Assembly (NCBI GenBank): GCA_029547605.1
Contig: JAKPPB010000028.1
Span: forward strand, 57,795-121,794
Length of the DNA: 64,000 nt
From: Methanobacteriota archaeon
GTDB taxonomy: Archaea > Halobacteriota > Methanomicrobia > Methanomicrobiales > Methanospirillaceae
Direction of reading: 5' to 3'
Both the position numbers and the translations under genes were made by a program. The notes beneath the pieces were generated by a model, which made no database searches, was not told where the DNA came from, and was given only the letters and a program-made list of their open reading frames with translations. This document shows, piece by piece, positions 55,933 through 64,000 of the stretch; position 1 is the stretch's first letter; the number at the start of each line of letters is the position of its first letter.

Positions 55933-56739
55933 CTAAGTGGGAGGTTTTACTGCCTCGGTGATGAAACGGACACCTTTTGGCGTCAGCTGGACCTCTTTTC
56001 TTACGAATACTACCTCTATTAAGCCGATTTTCAGGAGTTTCTCGTAGATCTCGTCCAGGCTCTTGTGGGAGATATTTAACATGTTCTCGATAGCATGGGA
56101 GTCCATCCCGCTGTAGATAAGCATGCCTACCTGGGCGGAGAGGGGGTCAAGTTCCTCGCCGCTCGTCTCGAGGTCCTTTGTGGCGTCCTGAAGGAAATTA
56201 AGGAGGATTTGGAGCGTAGACAGGGGACAGAGCACATAACTGGTCACCACGTCGGAATTCTCTAGGTGATCTATCTTGACTACGTCCACCTGCTTTCCCT
56301 GCACCTCACGCTTTGTCAGCTCGATTCCAGTGACCTCTTTGAGGGGCACAGACACCTGCTTGTTCTGGCTCACGAACCAGATGCTGGTCTTGAGAACGGC
56401 GATTGCCCCCTTCTCCCAGGAGGCATTTGTCACCATCACGCCACCTCTGACGGCCGGTGACATGAAATAGGCAGTCAGCCTGTAGGCACTGCAGGACATG
56501 ATGATGAGCCGCTTCATTGCCTGGAGCACCTTTTCTACACTTGCGATCCGCAGCACCTGGGGAGGGTCACCCTTGAGGGTGATGATGAGGAGGCTCTTCT
56601 TCTCTTCGAGGTCAACGACCGATTTGAAAGGGATGGCCTTTCCAATCGGATCTGCGATTGTCATTGACTCTTGCTGAAGGTCGATCTTGCTGACTATCCA
56701 TTTCCCCTCCTTCTCGATCTTGACCGGAACCACAGCCAC
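55933..56739 (-). CDS. cheF: Archaeal chemotaxis adaptor CheF
   Basis: Archaea-specific protein (DUF439 family) that links CheY to the FlaC/D/E components of the archaellum motor, 268 residues. It shows the family's beta-rich N-terminal part with VVPVKIEKEGKWIVSKIDL, the central SAYRLTAYFMSPAVRGGVMV, and a C-terminal winged-helix-like end (KSLDEIYEKLLKIGLIEVVF). Position between fla and che genes is the known arrangement. No membrane segment. Confidence 0.9.
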   Translation of the reverse strand: MAVVPVKIEKEGKWIVSKIDLQQESMTIADPIGKAIPFKSVVDLEEKKSLLIITLKGDPPQVLRIASVEKVLQAMKRLIIMSCSAYRLTAYFMSPAVRGGVMVTNASWEKGAIAVLKTSIWFVSQNKQVSVPLKEVTGIELTKREVQGKQVDVVKIDHLENSDVVTSYVLCPLSTLQILLNFLQDATKDLETSGEELDPLSAQVGMLIYSGMDSHAIENMLNISHKSLDEIYEKLLKIGLIEVVFVRKEVQLTPKGVRFITEAVKPPT

Positions 56740-56761
56740 CCTTCAGACACCTCCCGTCTCT

Positions 56762-57919
56762 TCAGTCACTTTTTGGTCTTTTCGGCTTTAACAGGCTTTC
56801 GAGTTCACTCTGGAGATCAGATGCGGCAACCCTGGTATCTTTCAGATCCCTGATAAGGCTTGCATATTCGTTTTTCTTCTGCAATTTCGCATCCGAACGG
56901 AGCGATGCCATAAGGTCATCATCCTGGCCCCTGCCCTTTGAGAAAGAGAGCATGTCCTGTTCAGGGGAGAACGCGGGCGTGGCGGGCTTTGGAGGTTCGG
57001 ATCTCCCTGGTGGAGAGACCACTGATGGCTTTGCAGGGTGTTCGCTGGTGGCAGCCGGTTTCAAAGGAGCAGGGCCACCTTGCTCCTCCTCGAGATCCAT
57101 TCCATCGAGATCGAGGCCTTCAAGTCCCTCCATTGCATCTTCGGCAAGATTTGCCCCTGCGTCCTGGTCAAGGGCAAGTTCGTCGCTGTGTGCCTCAAGG
57201 ATCTCCTTCACCTCGTCGGCATCATTTGTCTCGTCGAGGGTGATGGCATCGTCGTCGCTTGAAAGAGTGATGTCGAGATTTGAGAGATCTCCTCCCCCTG
57301 CAGGGGTTGTCTGACCGGCAATCTCTGTATTGATGTCCAGTCCAGCGTCATCGAGGACGGAGAAATCCTCTGCACCCTGAATCTCGTTCAGGAGGTCGGC
57401 GTTCAGGTCCTCTCCCACCAGCGCGCTGAATGGGTCAGAGGTCTTCTTCTTCTCGGCGGGCGCTGCATCGGGGATAATATCATCAAGGGATGCCACCGCT
57501 CCGCCCTGGATCGACTGGTCCAGAAGGGTGTCAATCTTCTTCTCCTGGGCCTCTATCTCAGTCTTCGACTTCCTCTTCCTGGAAAAATCCTTTCCGAGCA
57601 CTGCGAACGCTCCCTTGAGCGAGGAGAAGAAATCTCCGACACTGCTCTTTTTTCCAGGGGACTTTGCCTTCTTCTCTTTCAGAGGTTTCTTCTCTTTTTT
57701 TCTTTCTGAAGCAGGTTCCTGTGCAGTTCCCTTCACTTTCTTTTCGTTCTCTCTGCTCAACCTGGGAAGACGTACTCCCCCGGCCAGGATCAGGACAAGG
57801 ATTGCGAGGACAAGCGTCCCGATGATCAGGTAAAAGACTGGAGTATCAAAAAGTAGCATCAGGGAGCCGAATACGATGATGACTGCAAAAAGGATGATTT
57901 TCAGGGTTGAATCATTCAT
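56762..57919 (-). CDS. Uncharacterised membrane-anchored charged protein of the archaellum locus
   Basis: A 385-residue protein of unknown function between flaJ and cheF. Two hydrophobic helices occupy residues 5-45 (TLKIILFAVIIVFG, FYLIIGTLVLAILVLILAGG), followed by a strongly basic stretch (about 50-105), a segment with SSLKGAFAVLGKDF, and then a long acidic, low-complexity region rich in Asp, Glu, Ala and Leu (about 150-300), a Pro-rich part and a helical C-terminus. The start at 57919 has AAGGAG seven bases ahead. It has no catalytic motif. Topology suggests a membrane tether with a large cytoplasmic tail, perhaps placing the motor or chemosensory machinery; this is inference from context. 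Confidence 0.75.
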   Translation of the reverse strand: MNDSTLKIILFAVIIVFGSLMLLFDTPVFYLIIGTLVLAILVLILAGGVRLPRLSRENEKKVKGTAQEPASERKKEKKPLKEKKAKSPGKKSSVGDFFSSLKGAFAVLGKDFSRKRKSKTEIEAQEKKIDTLLDQSIQGGAVASLDDIIPDAAPAEKKKTSDPFSALVGEDLNADLLNEIQGAEDFSVLDDAGLDINTEIAGQTTPAGGGDLSNLDITLSSDDDAITLDETNDADEVKEILEAHSDELALDQDAGANLAEDAMEGLEGLDLDGMDLEEEQGGPAPLKPAATSEHPAKPSVVSPPGRSEPPKPATPAFSPEQDMLSFSKGRGQDDDLMASLRSDAKLQKKNEYASLIRDLKDTRVAASDLQSELESLLKPKRPKSD

Positions 57920-57920
57920 A

Positions 57921-59519
57921 TCAGACTCCTTGGAATGTGGGAATATTAAAGAACATAGCAACTATTACCGGCGCGGCTATATAAATGATGCCAGTGACGA
58001 TGAGGAGGAGACTGCTGAAGAAATAGTACATATAACGATCCCCCCCCATCACTATCTTTCCTGCGATAACGTTCGCGATGGTAATAATCATGATCATGAT
58101 CACTACAAAAAGTCCTACATCCTGTTCAGGAAAGTTCACAAACATGGAGAGTCCGCTACCCCCTACGGATCCCCCGATCGTGCCGGGGGTACTCAACGCC
58201 GATGAAGAAGACCCGAGTTGCGCAACCACGGATGAGATGGCCTTTGACATCATTACCATGATGTGATACAGGAAAAGGAATATCCCCACCATCATCGCGT
58301 GCATTGGGATTAGGAGGATGACGAATCCCATCGCGATTGAGTTCCGCTTCTCACGGAGGAGAACCTGCTCAAGCATCGAGGAGCCGACAATCTGCCCGAT
58401 GATATCGGGTTTTCCTCCGAGTTCCACGGCATCCCTGAAGATATTGAGGTACTTGTAGATGAGGTTGCTTCCGGATTCTCCCACGAATCTGTCCCAGCTA
58501 AGTTTTTCGTCGAGGCCAAGGTTAATCTTTGAGTATACCCCTGCGATGAAAGGTTCAAGGTTCTCCATGGATTTCCGGTCAATTTCTGCAAGGGCGCTGC
58601 CCACCGTTATTCCCTTTCCCCCCATGACTGCACCAAGGCTCCTTATGAAGGTGGTGAACTCGGCATCGCGAAGGACGATATTTCTGTCATCAAGATACCC
58701 AATCACGCCGAGAGGCATGAGGATGAACCCGAGGAAGAGCATTGACAGACCGGCATTCTGGGAGAGGAAATTGAGGAGGACTGCGGCGATCAATGCGACC
58801 GGAATCACTTTCATTTCCAATTTTCTGACGATGGCCTGCTCTTTTGAGCACCGCTGCATGGCATGGGTCTTATCATCAGATGGGACAGACTTGTACATCG
58901 TGATGAGACCGAAGATCGCGATTGTGATGACAATGAAATAGGCAGAACTGAGCGTCTGCTGAACGTCATCGGGTGCAAAGATCGCAATGGAGAGCATAAT
59001 GATGATACCGATGAGGTTGGCGGAAAAGAGCATTGCAATGTAGGCATCGCTCCATTTCTTCAACATCTCCAGCCCCTGCTCGTAAGAGTTGCGGAAGACA
59101 CTCCTGATAGTCGCAAGTTCTCTTGTCAGGAAGTCCTCGTCTGGGACACCGGACTCTATGGAATTGCCGTAACGATGGAGCATACTCCGCAGCATGTCAT
59201 TCTTGGCTTTCTCGGCGATGATGGCCAGGCCCTCAACATAACTGTAATTCCATCGCTTTACAAAGAACTCTACGCGCTGGATATACTTGCATGTCACATA
59301 CTCCGTACGTGCCGCAGTATATGCGAAAATTTCAGGCCTGGTTGCCTGTGCGGTCGTAATGGAGGCCATGTAGGTGACCATGAAGAGAAGGTCAGGCCCC
59401 ATCTGCTTGTTCTCGGTGATGGTGGCCAGGCGATTCTTTACCGAGGCGCCAAGGTCCTGAAAGGGGAGCTTTCCCGCGTTTACCTGACGGACTGACTTTC
59501 CAAACCCTGCGAATGCCAT
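57921..59519 (-). CDS. flaJ: Archaellum assembly membrane platform protein FlaJ/ArlJ
   Basis: The polytopic membrane protein at the base of the archaellum, homologous to the GspF/TadC platform of type IV pili, 532 residues. Two T2SSF-type halves with cytoplasmic loops (for example IPDEDFLTRELATIRSVFRNSYEQGLEMLKKWSDAY in outline and ALAEIDRKSMENLEPFIAGVYSKI) alternate with hydrophobic segments, and the last segments (residues about 430-530) are strongly hydrophobic. FlaI drives it from the cytoplasm. Its ATG is adjacent to the flaI stop. Confidence 0.95.
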   Translation of the reverse strand: MAFAGFGKSVRQVNAGKLPFQDLGASVKNRLATITENKQMGPDLLFMVTYMASITTAQATRPEIFAYTAARTEYVTCKYIQRVEFFVKRWNYSYVEGLAIIAEKAKNDMLRSMLHRYGNSIESGVPDEDFLTRELATIRSVFRNSYEQGLEMLKKWSDAYIAMLFSANLIGIIIMLSIAIFAPDDVQQTLSSAYFIVITIAIFGLITMYKSVPSDDKTHAMQRCSKEQAIVRKLEMKVIPVALIAAVLLNFLSQNAGLSMLFLGFILMPLGVIGYLDDRNIVLRDAEFTTFIRSLGAVMGGKGITVGSALAEIDRKSMENLEPFIAGVYSKINLGLDEKLSWDRFVGESGSNLIYKYLNIFRDAVELGGKPDIIGQIVGSSMLEQVLLREKRNSIAMGFVILLIPMHAMMVGIFLFLYHIMVMMSKAISSVVAQLGSSSSALSTPGTIGGSVGGSGLSMFVNFPEQDVGLFVVIMIMIITIANVIAGKIVMGGDRYMYYFFSSLLLIVTGIIYIAAPVIVAMFFNIPTFQGV

Positions 59520-61388
59520 CTACATCGCATCGACATCGATCTTCAGGAGTCCCTGCTTCTTTATCTTTGTCATCATGAAATAAAGATCATAAAATCCCGT
59601 ATATCCTGCCTTGTGCAGTCGTTCAAGAATCCTAGCCCTCTTCTCCACCTCGTCGTAAATTGATGCCTTTTTGTGTTCTGGGATTCCGAGCATGGTGGCG
59701 ATCTTATTCTCAAGAAGATAGCTACTGCCACGGCCGGGAAACTCAAACATGTCGGTTACGGGGTTCCAGTGGAACATTTCCACAAAAGAAAACCCCTGTG
59801 TCTCGGGGTTATACCCGACCAGCTCATTCACACTGAGCATGCGACGTACGGTCTCGCCTGTGGGCCTCTTTACTGCACTCTGAATGACGACGATGTTCAG
59901 GTTGTCAACGTAGGTCTTCGGGATATTAATAGGGTCTCCGCACAAACGCTGGATGAGTTTCTCAACCGATGCGGCGTGGAATGTTGAGAGGACCGGGTGG
60001 CCCGTCTGCATGGCACCAAATGCGACCGCTCCCTCTACTCCACGGATCTCGCCTACCAGTATCTGGTTCGGACGCTGCCTCAGTGCAGCCTTGAGGAGAT
60101 CGAACATGGTGACATCGGAACCTTCTCCCTCTCCTTTTCCTTTTCCCTTGGAGACTTCTCTTGTCCAATTCTTGTGCGGTACCTGCAACTCCGGCGTGTC
60201 CTCTATGGTCACGATCTTGTTCTCAGGAGGGATGAATGCCGTGAAGGCGTTGAGGCTCGTGGTCTTTCCACTCGCGGTCTCACCGCTCATGAAGAGCGAC
60301 ATCCCATTCTCAATGCAGATCCATATGTATGCTGCGACCATATAGTCACATGTCTTGAATTCGATCAGCTTCAGGATGCTGATAGGGTCATCCATCGCCT
60401 TACGGATGGTGAAGTTACTCCCTTTCCTGCTGATGTCGGTGCTATACACGATATTGATACGTGACCCGTCGGGAAGGGTGGCGTCCACGATGGGATTACG
60501 GTAGGTAATGGGTCGTTTCGTTCGCTCTGCGAGCTTGATCACGAAGTTGTCCAGTTCCTCGGTATTGTCCCAACCTACCACAGACTTCAGTCCCTTGAAG
60601 ATCTTGTGCTCGATGAAGATGGGGCCAACCCCGTCTACCGTAATGTCTTCGATGTACTTATCGTTGATGAAGGGTTTCAGGAGCCCCACGTCAATCTTGT
60701 CCCTGATTATCATGTACTCAATCGCGCGATACTCCTGTGGAGAGACGATGATCCGACCATCGGGAGTCTGGGGTACGTGTGAAAGGGCTGCAGCACGGTG
60801 CACACTTGTCTTTGCGGTCAGGTCCTTGTTAAGAAAATCCTTTATTTTGCTGGAAAAGCTTTTCTCTGCGCTTTTTCCCGTTAGTCCAGAGAGAGGTTCA
60901 CCGGGCTGCCTTACGTGGAGTACCTGTGAGATAAGTGTTTTCAGGACATTCGTCCGCTCTTCATCAGTGACCGGATCTTTCTCGAGTGCATCAAGCAGGT
61001 CGATCAACTTGTATTCCACCGCCGGCAGCATTTCTTTGACGCTGTGCATGAACGAGGGGTCAATGGGGATGTAGTAGTTCCGGACATCGTTTTGGTCAAA
61101 GAAGATATGAACGAAAACTGTATCATCTGCTGGGTAGATCAGGTTCGGGTCGGTCATCGACTTGAGGTCGCGCTTCAGCTCGGAGAAGAAGAGGGGAATA
61201 CCAAATTCATCGACCGGAAAAATATGGAGATACTCCAGCAGGTGAGGGCTTTTCTTCACGTATTCCTTCGCATTTACCGGCAGCATACGGTAAAGAGCGC
61301 AGCTCTCTAGGTTATTGACGCAATCGTTGTCCTCGGTATTCTCTGCCGGGGTGAACGGGAGGTTGAGGGCAGCGGTGAGCGCAGGCAT
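59520..61388 (-). CDS. flaI: Archaellum motor ATPase FlaI/ArlI
   Basis: Secretion-type ATPase that powers both assembly and rotation, 622 residues. N-terminal domain to about residue 220; RecA-like domain with Walker A SGETASGKTTSLNAF near 345, Asp box TIEDTPELQVPH, Walker B LVGEIRGVEGAVAFGAMQTGHPVLSTFHA with the catalytic Glu and His box. Basic, Lys/Gly-rich loop KGKGKGEGEG near 395 is typical of methanogen FlaI. Lies between flaH and flaJ with near-zero gaps. Confidence 0.97.
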   Translation of the reverse strand: MPALTAALNLPFTPAENTEDNDCVNNLESCALYRMLPVNAKEYVKKSPHLLEYLHIFPVDEFGIPLFFSELKRDLKSMTDPNLIYPADDTVFVHIFFDQNDVRNYYIPIDPSFMHSVKEMLPAVEYKLIDLLDALEKDPVTDEERTNVLKTLISQVLHVRQPGEPLSGLTGKSAEKSFSSKIKDFLNKDLTAKTSVHRAAALSHVPQTPDGRIIVSPQEYRAIEYMIIRDKIDVGLLKPFINDKYIEDITVDGVGPIFIEHKIFKGLKSVVGWDNTEELDNFVIKLAERTKRPITYRNPIVDATLPDGSRINIVYSTDISRKGSNFTIRKAMDDPISILKLIEFKTCDYMVAAYIWICIENGMSLFMSGETASGKTTSLNAFTAFIPPENKIVTIEDTPELQVPHKNWTREVSKGKGKGEGEGSDVTMFDLLKAALRQRPNQILVGEIRGVEGAVAFGAMQTGHPVLSTFHAASVEKLIQRLCGDPINIPKTYVDNLNIVVIQSAVKRPTGETVRRMLSVNELVGYNPETQGFSFVEMFHWNPVTDMFEFPGRGSSYLLENKIATMLGIPEHKKASIYDEVEKRARILERLHKAGYTGFYDLYFMMTKIKKQGLLKIDVDAM

Positions 61389-61389
61389 C

Positions 61390-62136
61390 TTACACCTTTG
61401 CCATTGATATCGGGATGATCTTCATGCCGTAACCCGGATGCACCTCGAAGGAGACGAGGTTCCCGGTGGTCTTCCTCGCACCCCTGACCTTGACCACCTC
61501 GAGCACCATCACATATTTATCCCCGATGAGAGCCTTCTTCATTGACAGGTGGGCATCGCAGATAGAGCGGATTCTGATCAACGTGTCCTCCTCGAATGCA
61601 TAGGTGTGCAGAGTGATAAGGATAGTCTTTCCCTGGTCCACGATGTTCTTGCAGTTAGTGAGAAACGTGAGGATCGACGACTGCTGCGTGTACTCGGTGA
61701 ACATCGTGAGGGAGTCGATCACGACCACCTGTGCCTTGCTTGCCCGGATGTGGGCGATAATCCTCTGCAGTATGCCGTCCATCTCCTCCTTTGTCCACTT
61801 AAATCCAACCATGTGGAGGTGAAAGAGGCGGATATAGCCCCAGGCAAAATAATCGGAGACGTCAAGGCTCATGGATTCCATCTGCGAGAGAAAGCTCTTT
61901 GCGGTCAGCTCAGTCGAGTAGAAGTCGACGCACAGCCCCTGCTTCATGGCCCCCCACATGATCTGCTGGGTCAGGACGCCCTTTCCTGTGTCGTTCTCAC
62001 CCTCTATAAGGGTGAGTGACCCGAGCGGTATCCCATCGGCAATCTTCTTGTCGATCTCGTTGTTTCCGGTCGAGAGGATATTCTTGTCCTCCCCGCCAAG
62101 GAGACTGGAGAGCCCGTCGTTGATGGATGCCACCAT
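61390..62136 (-). CDS. flaH: Archaellum RecA-like ATP-binding protein FlaH/ArlH
   Basis: KaiC/RecA-like protein that binds ATP, stacks under FlaI and regulates it, 248 residues. Walker A variant EGENDTGKGVLTQQ near residue 41, Walker B VVIDSLTMFTEYTQQ near 120. A separate promoter (TATA at 62167-62175) and an oligo-T tract after flaF suggest that flaH, I and J can be transcribed apart from the genes upstream. Confidence 0.96.
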   Translation of the reverse strand: MVASINDGLSSLLGGEDKNILSTGNNEIDKKIADGIPLGSLTLIEGENDTGKGVLTQQIMWGAMKQGLCVDFYSTELTAKSFLSQMESMSLDVSDYFAWGYIRLFHLHMVGFKWTKEEMDGILQRIIAHIRASKAQVVVIDSLTMFTEYTQQSSILTFLTNCKNIVDQGKTILITLHTYAFEEDTLIRIRSICDAHLSMKKALIGDKYVMVLEVVKVRGARKTTGNLVSFEVHPGYGMKIIPISMAKV

Positions 62137-62166
62137 GATGAGTATTGAATTATATATCGGAATGTT

Positions 62167-62175
62167 GATATAAAG
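62167..62175 (-). promoter_or_regulatory. Internal TATA box ahead of flaH
   Basis: CTTTATATC on the minus strand, centred about 35 bases before the flaH ATG. Confidence 0.5.
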
Positions 62176-62197
62176 TGTTCCTTACCGGACGTGAGGG

Positions 62198-62206
62198 TAA
62201 AAAATC
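62198..62206 (-). terminator. Oligo-T tract after flaF
   Basis: A T6 run on the minus strand (A6 at 62199-62204), directly after the stop at 62210-62212 of the preceding gene and before the flaH promoter. Confidence 0.4.
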
Positions 62207-62209
62207 TTA

Positions 62210-62698
62210 TCAAACAGGAAAGAGTGCTCCCACTCCATTGGCAGTCACTATCTTGAAGTAATTGGGGTTGATACCTGAATAGGATATAGACATGTTCAGA
62301 ATCTCGCCCGGGTCCCACTGGTTGGTGTAGATTTTTTCTGCTGAATAATCCCCCGCAGTAATCCTCACCAGTGACCAGTGACCCGTTCCCGGAGCCTGAC
62401 TGTACGTAAAAATTGACCAGCCGATGGCCGGGTCATTGAGATAGACATCTATGCCTTCCATTTCCCTGATGGGTTCCCTCCCATCATTCAGAATCTCAAC
62501 ATAGAGGAGGGAGTCACCTGCCGAACTACCGAGCACGCTTACTGAAGTGCCAAGCATCTTCGACCGGATAATCGTTGTATCCCGCTGGGCATCTGAGACC
62601 ACGCCAATGGCTGAAAGGGCACCGCCCGCAAGGAAGTACGCAGTCAGAAGGATGAGGACGATGCCAAGAGCCGTCGCGATGAGAGACGCTGCTGCCAT
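62210..62698 (-). CDS. flaF: Archaellum stator-type protein, FlaF-like
   Basis: A 162-residue protein with one N-terminal helix (ASLIATALGIVLILLTAYFLAGGALSAIG) followed by an extracytoplasmic beta-sandwich with WDPGEILNMSISY, the same organisation as archaellins but without a class III signal peptide. FlaF and FlaG form the stator that holds to the S-layer. By its N-terminus I call it FlaF-like; by gene order alone (F-G-H) it would be FlaG, so the two names may need to be swapped. Starts 14 bases after the neighbouring stop. Confidence 0.75.
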   Translation of the reverse strand: MAAASLIATALGIVLILLTAYFLAGGALSAIGVVSDAQRDTTIIRSKMLGTSVSVLGSSAGDSLLYVEILNDGREPIREMEGIDVYLNDPAIGWSIFTYSQAPGTGHWSLVRITAGDYSAEKIYTNQWDPGEILNMSISYSGINPNYFKIVTANGVGALFPV

Positions 62699-62711
62699 TT
62701 GTTTTAACCCT

Positions 62712-63194
62712 TCACGTGGTAATGGTCACTCTGAACTCTTCGGATCTCCGGACGCCATTAGGGAGAACCAGGGAGAAATAAGCAGTGTCCCCGGCACTGA
62801 ACTTGTTGAAACCATAGGGAACGGTGATGCTCAAGGTCTCACCCGGATCCCAGAAGTTCGCGTTCATGTCCCCCTCGATCGAATAGGAAAGTTCCGAGAG
62901 CGATTTCCGCTCGAAGTCCCCAGCTCTCCCTACAAACACGTCAGCCTGTGTAAGTTCACCCGTACTTACCCGCGAGCTCCCGGTATTCTTCACCCATGCC
63001 TTGAGGGTGGTTGCGTTTGCAAAAGTATTGACGATCTTCATGTCTGTTCGTATCTGCAAGTCTGCTTCGTGCGACACCGCCCCGAAGGTGCTGGTTGTCC
63101 GATGGATGGCCGGGAACAATGCACTGATAAGAACCCCTGCTGCCACTACCGCAGCAATCAAAAATAGGGCGGTGACGATCGTCTCGCTGGACAT
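62712..63194 (-). CDS. flaG: Archaellum stator-type protein, FlaG-like
   Basis: A 160-residue protein with one N-terminal helix (SETIVTALFLIAAVVAAGVLISALFP) and an extracytoplasmic beta domain containing FWDPGETLSITVPYGF and GDTAYFSLVLPNG. It is a paralog of the adjacent protein; both belong to the archaellin-like stator group. The N-terminus resembles FlaG proteins, although its place before the other gene corresponds to flaF in the usual order. Overlaps no neighbour; five bases separate it from the FlaC/D/E-type gene. Confidence 0.75.
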   Translation of the reverse strand: MSSETIVTALFLIAAVVAAGVLISALFPAIHRTTSTFGAVSHEADLQIRTDMKIVNTFANATTLKAWVKNTGSSRVSTGELTQADVFVGRAGDFERKSLSELSYSIEGDMNANFWDPGETLSITVPYGFNKFSAGDTAYFSLVLPNGVRRSEEFRVTITT

Positions 63195-63199
63195 CTCAC

Positions 63200-64000
63200 C
63201 TAGATTCTGTCACGGGAGGGTAAATATTCTCTGCTCCCAGATTCACCCTCCTGCGTGCGGGAGGGACTGAGGAGCTTCTGCTCTTCTTTGCCCTCTCTCT
63301 TCTCCATCAGCACCTCGATCATGTCGCGGTCGAGAGTCGAGTCGGACGGGTTGAGAATGTGGTTCAGCTCGTAGAGCTCGGACACGAACTCGTCCGCCTT
63401 GATCTCGTGCAACTCGCCGATGCTGGTCTGCATAAGCCTCGTCATGTCCTTCACAAGCTTGCAGGACTGGTCCGAGATGTAGCCCATCGCGTGGTAGGCA
63501 TCGAGCATCAGGTCGACCCGGTCGTGGCCGAAGCGCTTCACGTTCCGGCTTGTCCACTCAAAGAGCCGGAAGACCTTCTGAAGCCTGACCTTGTCACCAA
63601 TCGTCGCCTTCGACACCTCGTCCTCTTTAGGCAGGGTTGCAAGCTGAGACCGAAGCGCCGTGAAGATGTCGAGTTCGCTCTGCCCACCCTGTACTGCGGG
63701 TGCAGGTATATGCATCGGATACCCCGTCGGGTTCTCCTGTCCCTGGGGCATACCAGGGTGTGGAGTGTACTGGGCCTGGGAGGGAGGTTGTGTACTCGCT
63801 CCATGTACCTGCTCTTCGGCCTTTCTCATCTCCGTGGTGGATTTGATTGCACTGGCAGCTGATTCGATGGCACTTGACGTGTCCCGCATCACGTGTGCCA
63901 TTGAGGCCGAGACATCCTCACCTGAGACCCTCCCGCCGCTCACCACAATGGGGTTTTCAAGGTCATTCATCCGCTCGCGGATGTCGATCAGGAGCCGCTT
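63200..64000 (-). CDS. Archaellum accessory protein of the FlaC/FlaD/FlaE group, 5' end outside the window
   Basis: The C-terminal 266 residues of a cytosolic switch protein. The FlaD/E domain is seen in LPKEDEVSKATIGDKVRLQKVFRLFEW-like sequence and GHDRVDLMLDAYHAMGYIS (coordinates about 63450-63650), followed by a tail rich in Glu and Lys. A Pro/Gln-rich linker separates it from the N-terminal side. The frame is open to the window edge (KRLLIDIRERMNDL before the first in-window ATG at 63970), with the helical pattern of the FlaC part, so the gene very likely begins beyond 64000. FlaC/D/E receive the CheF-CheY signal and form the cytosolic ring. Confidence 0.85.
   Translation of the reverse strand, partial: KRLLIDIRERMNDLENPIVVSGGRVSGEDVSASMAHVMRDTSSAIESAASAIKSTTEMRKAEEQVHGASTQPPSQAQYTPHPGMPQGQENPTGYPMHIPAPAVQGGQSELDIFTALRSQLATLPKEDEVSKATIGDKVRLQKVFRLFEWTSRNVKRFGHDRVDLMLDAYHAMGYISDQSCKLVKDMTRLMQTSIGELHEIKADEFVSELYELNHILNPSDSTLDRDMIEVLMEKREGKEEQKLLSPSRTQEGESGSREYLPSRDRI

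Noticed and set aside
1..64000. Insertion sequences, CRISPR arrays, integrase or att sites
   Set aside because: I looked for regularly spaced direct repeats, transposase motifs and tRNA-end duplications and saw none; the tRNA-Arg 3' end is not repeated in a way that I could detect by eye.

Overview
The window is a gene-dense, moderately GC-rich chromosomal segment of a methanogenic euryarchaeon, most likely order Methanomicrobiales. The evidence is archaeal: a complete fla (archaellum) motor operon next to an archaeal-type che operon that includes cheF, an aIF5A gene, pyruvoyl-dependent arginine decarboxylase, Trm-G10-type methylase, TATA boxes about 25-40 bases ahead of starts, GGTGA-type ribosome sites, short or absent leaders, and long IPT/PKD surface proteins. 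The presence of grpE-dnaK-dnaJ, uvrABC and purH agrees with a mesophilic methanogen that has taken up bacterial-type genes. I cannot fix the genus.

Layout. 1-2.4 kb: a GT4 glycosyltransferase and an FAD-dependent protoporphyrinogen-oxidase/UGM-like protein, translationally coupled. 2.5-3 kb: a stand-alone LigD-type 3'-phosphoesterase. 3-6.7 kb: branched-chain amino acid operon (leuA/cimA-type synthase, ilvB, ilvN), in which the first gene carries an apparent one-base frameshift near its start. 6.7-8.8 kb: two DUF4013 membrane paralogs. 8.9-10.4 kb: purH. 10.8-14.4 kb: grpE-dnaK-dnaJ behind a TATA box and an inverted repeat, then a tRNA methylase and a PP2C phosphatase. 16-22.4 kb: DUF169 protein, nadK plus an inositol-monophosphatase/FBPase family gene, aIF5A, an extracytoplasmic protein of unknown function, a PEBP, RNase HI, and an Mrp/NBP35 ATPase with a coupled small protein. 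22.5-28.3 kb: an ACT-ACT-metallo-beta-lactamase fusion, an M20 amidohydrolase, 6-phospho-3-hexuloisomerase, an aminotransferase and an M42 aminopeptidase.

28.8-33 kb: a 1399-residue secreted protein of ten IPT-like and five PKD repeats, whose mRNA leader holds a strong hairpin. 33.3-39.6 kb: the uvrA-uvrC-uvrB operon. 39.9-41.5 kb: a CBS-containing family II pyrophosphatase. 41.6-43.4 kb: a mini DnaJ-type zinc protein, tRNA-Arg(GCG), and a previously hidden remnant of a carbon monoxide dehydrogenase locus (cooS with a frameshift and a large internal deletion, then a truncated cooC). 43.4-50.5 kb: a PflX-like radical SAM protein, an FMN-binding protein, argG, carB and carA. 50.7-51.3 kb: pdaD.

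51.3-64 kb is one motility block on the minus strand: fla accessory protein (open at the window edge), FlaG, FlaF, FlaH, FlaI, FlaJ, an uncharacterised membrane-anchored charged protein, CheF, CheY, CheB, CheA, CheC, CheD. Here environmental signals would reach CheA, be passed to CheY, and be coupled by CheF to the FlaC/D/E-H-I-J motor. Archaellins, the prepilin peptidase, cheW, cheR and receptor genes are not in the window. Arginine metabolism (carAB, argG, pdaD) forms a second theme: pdaD makes agmatine, a precursor for polyamines, and polyamines are needed to modify the aIF5A lysine encoded at 18.9 kb.
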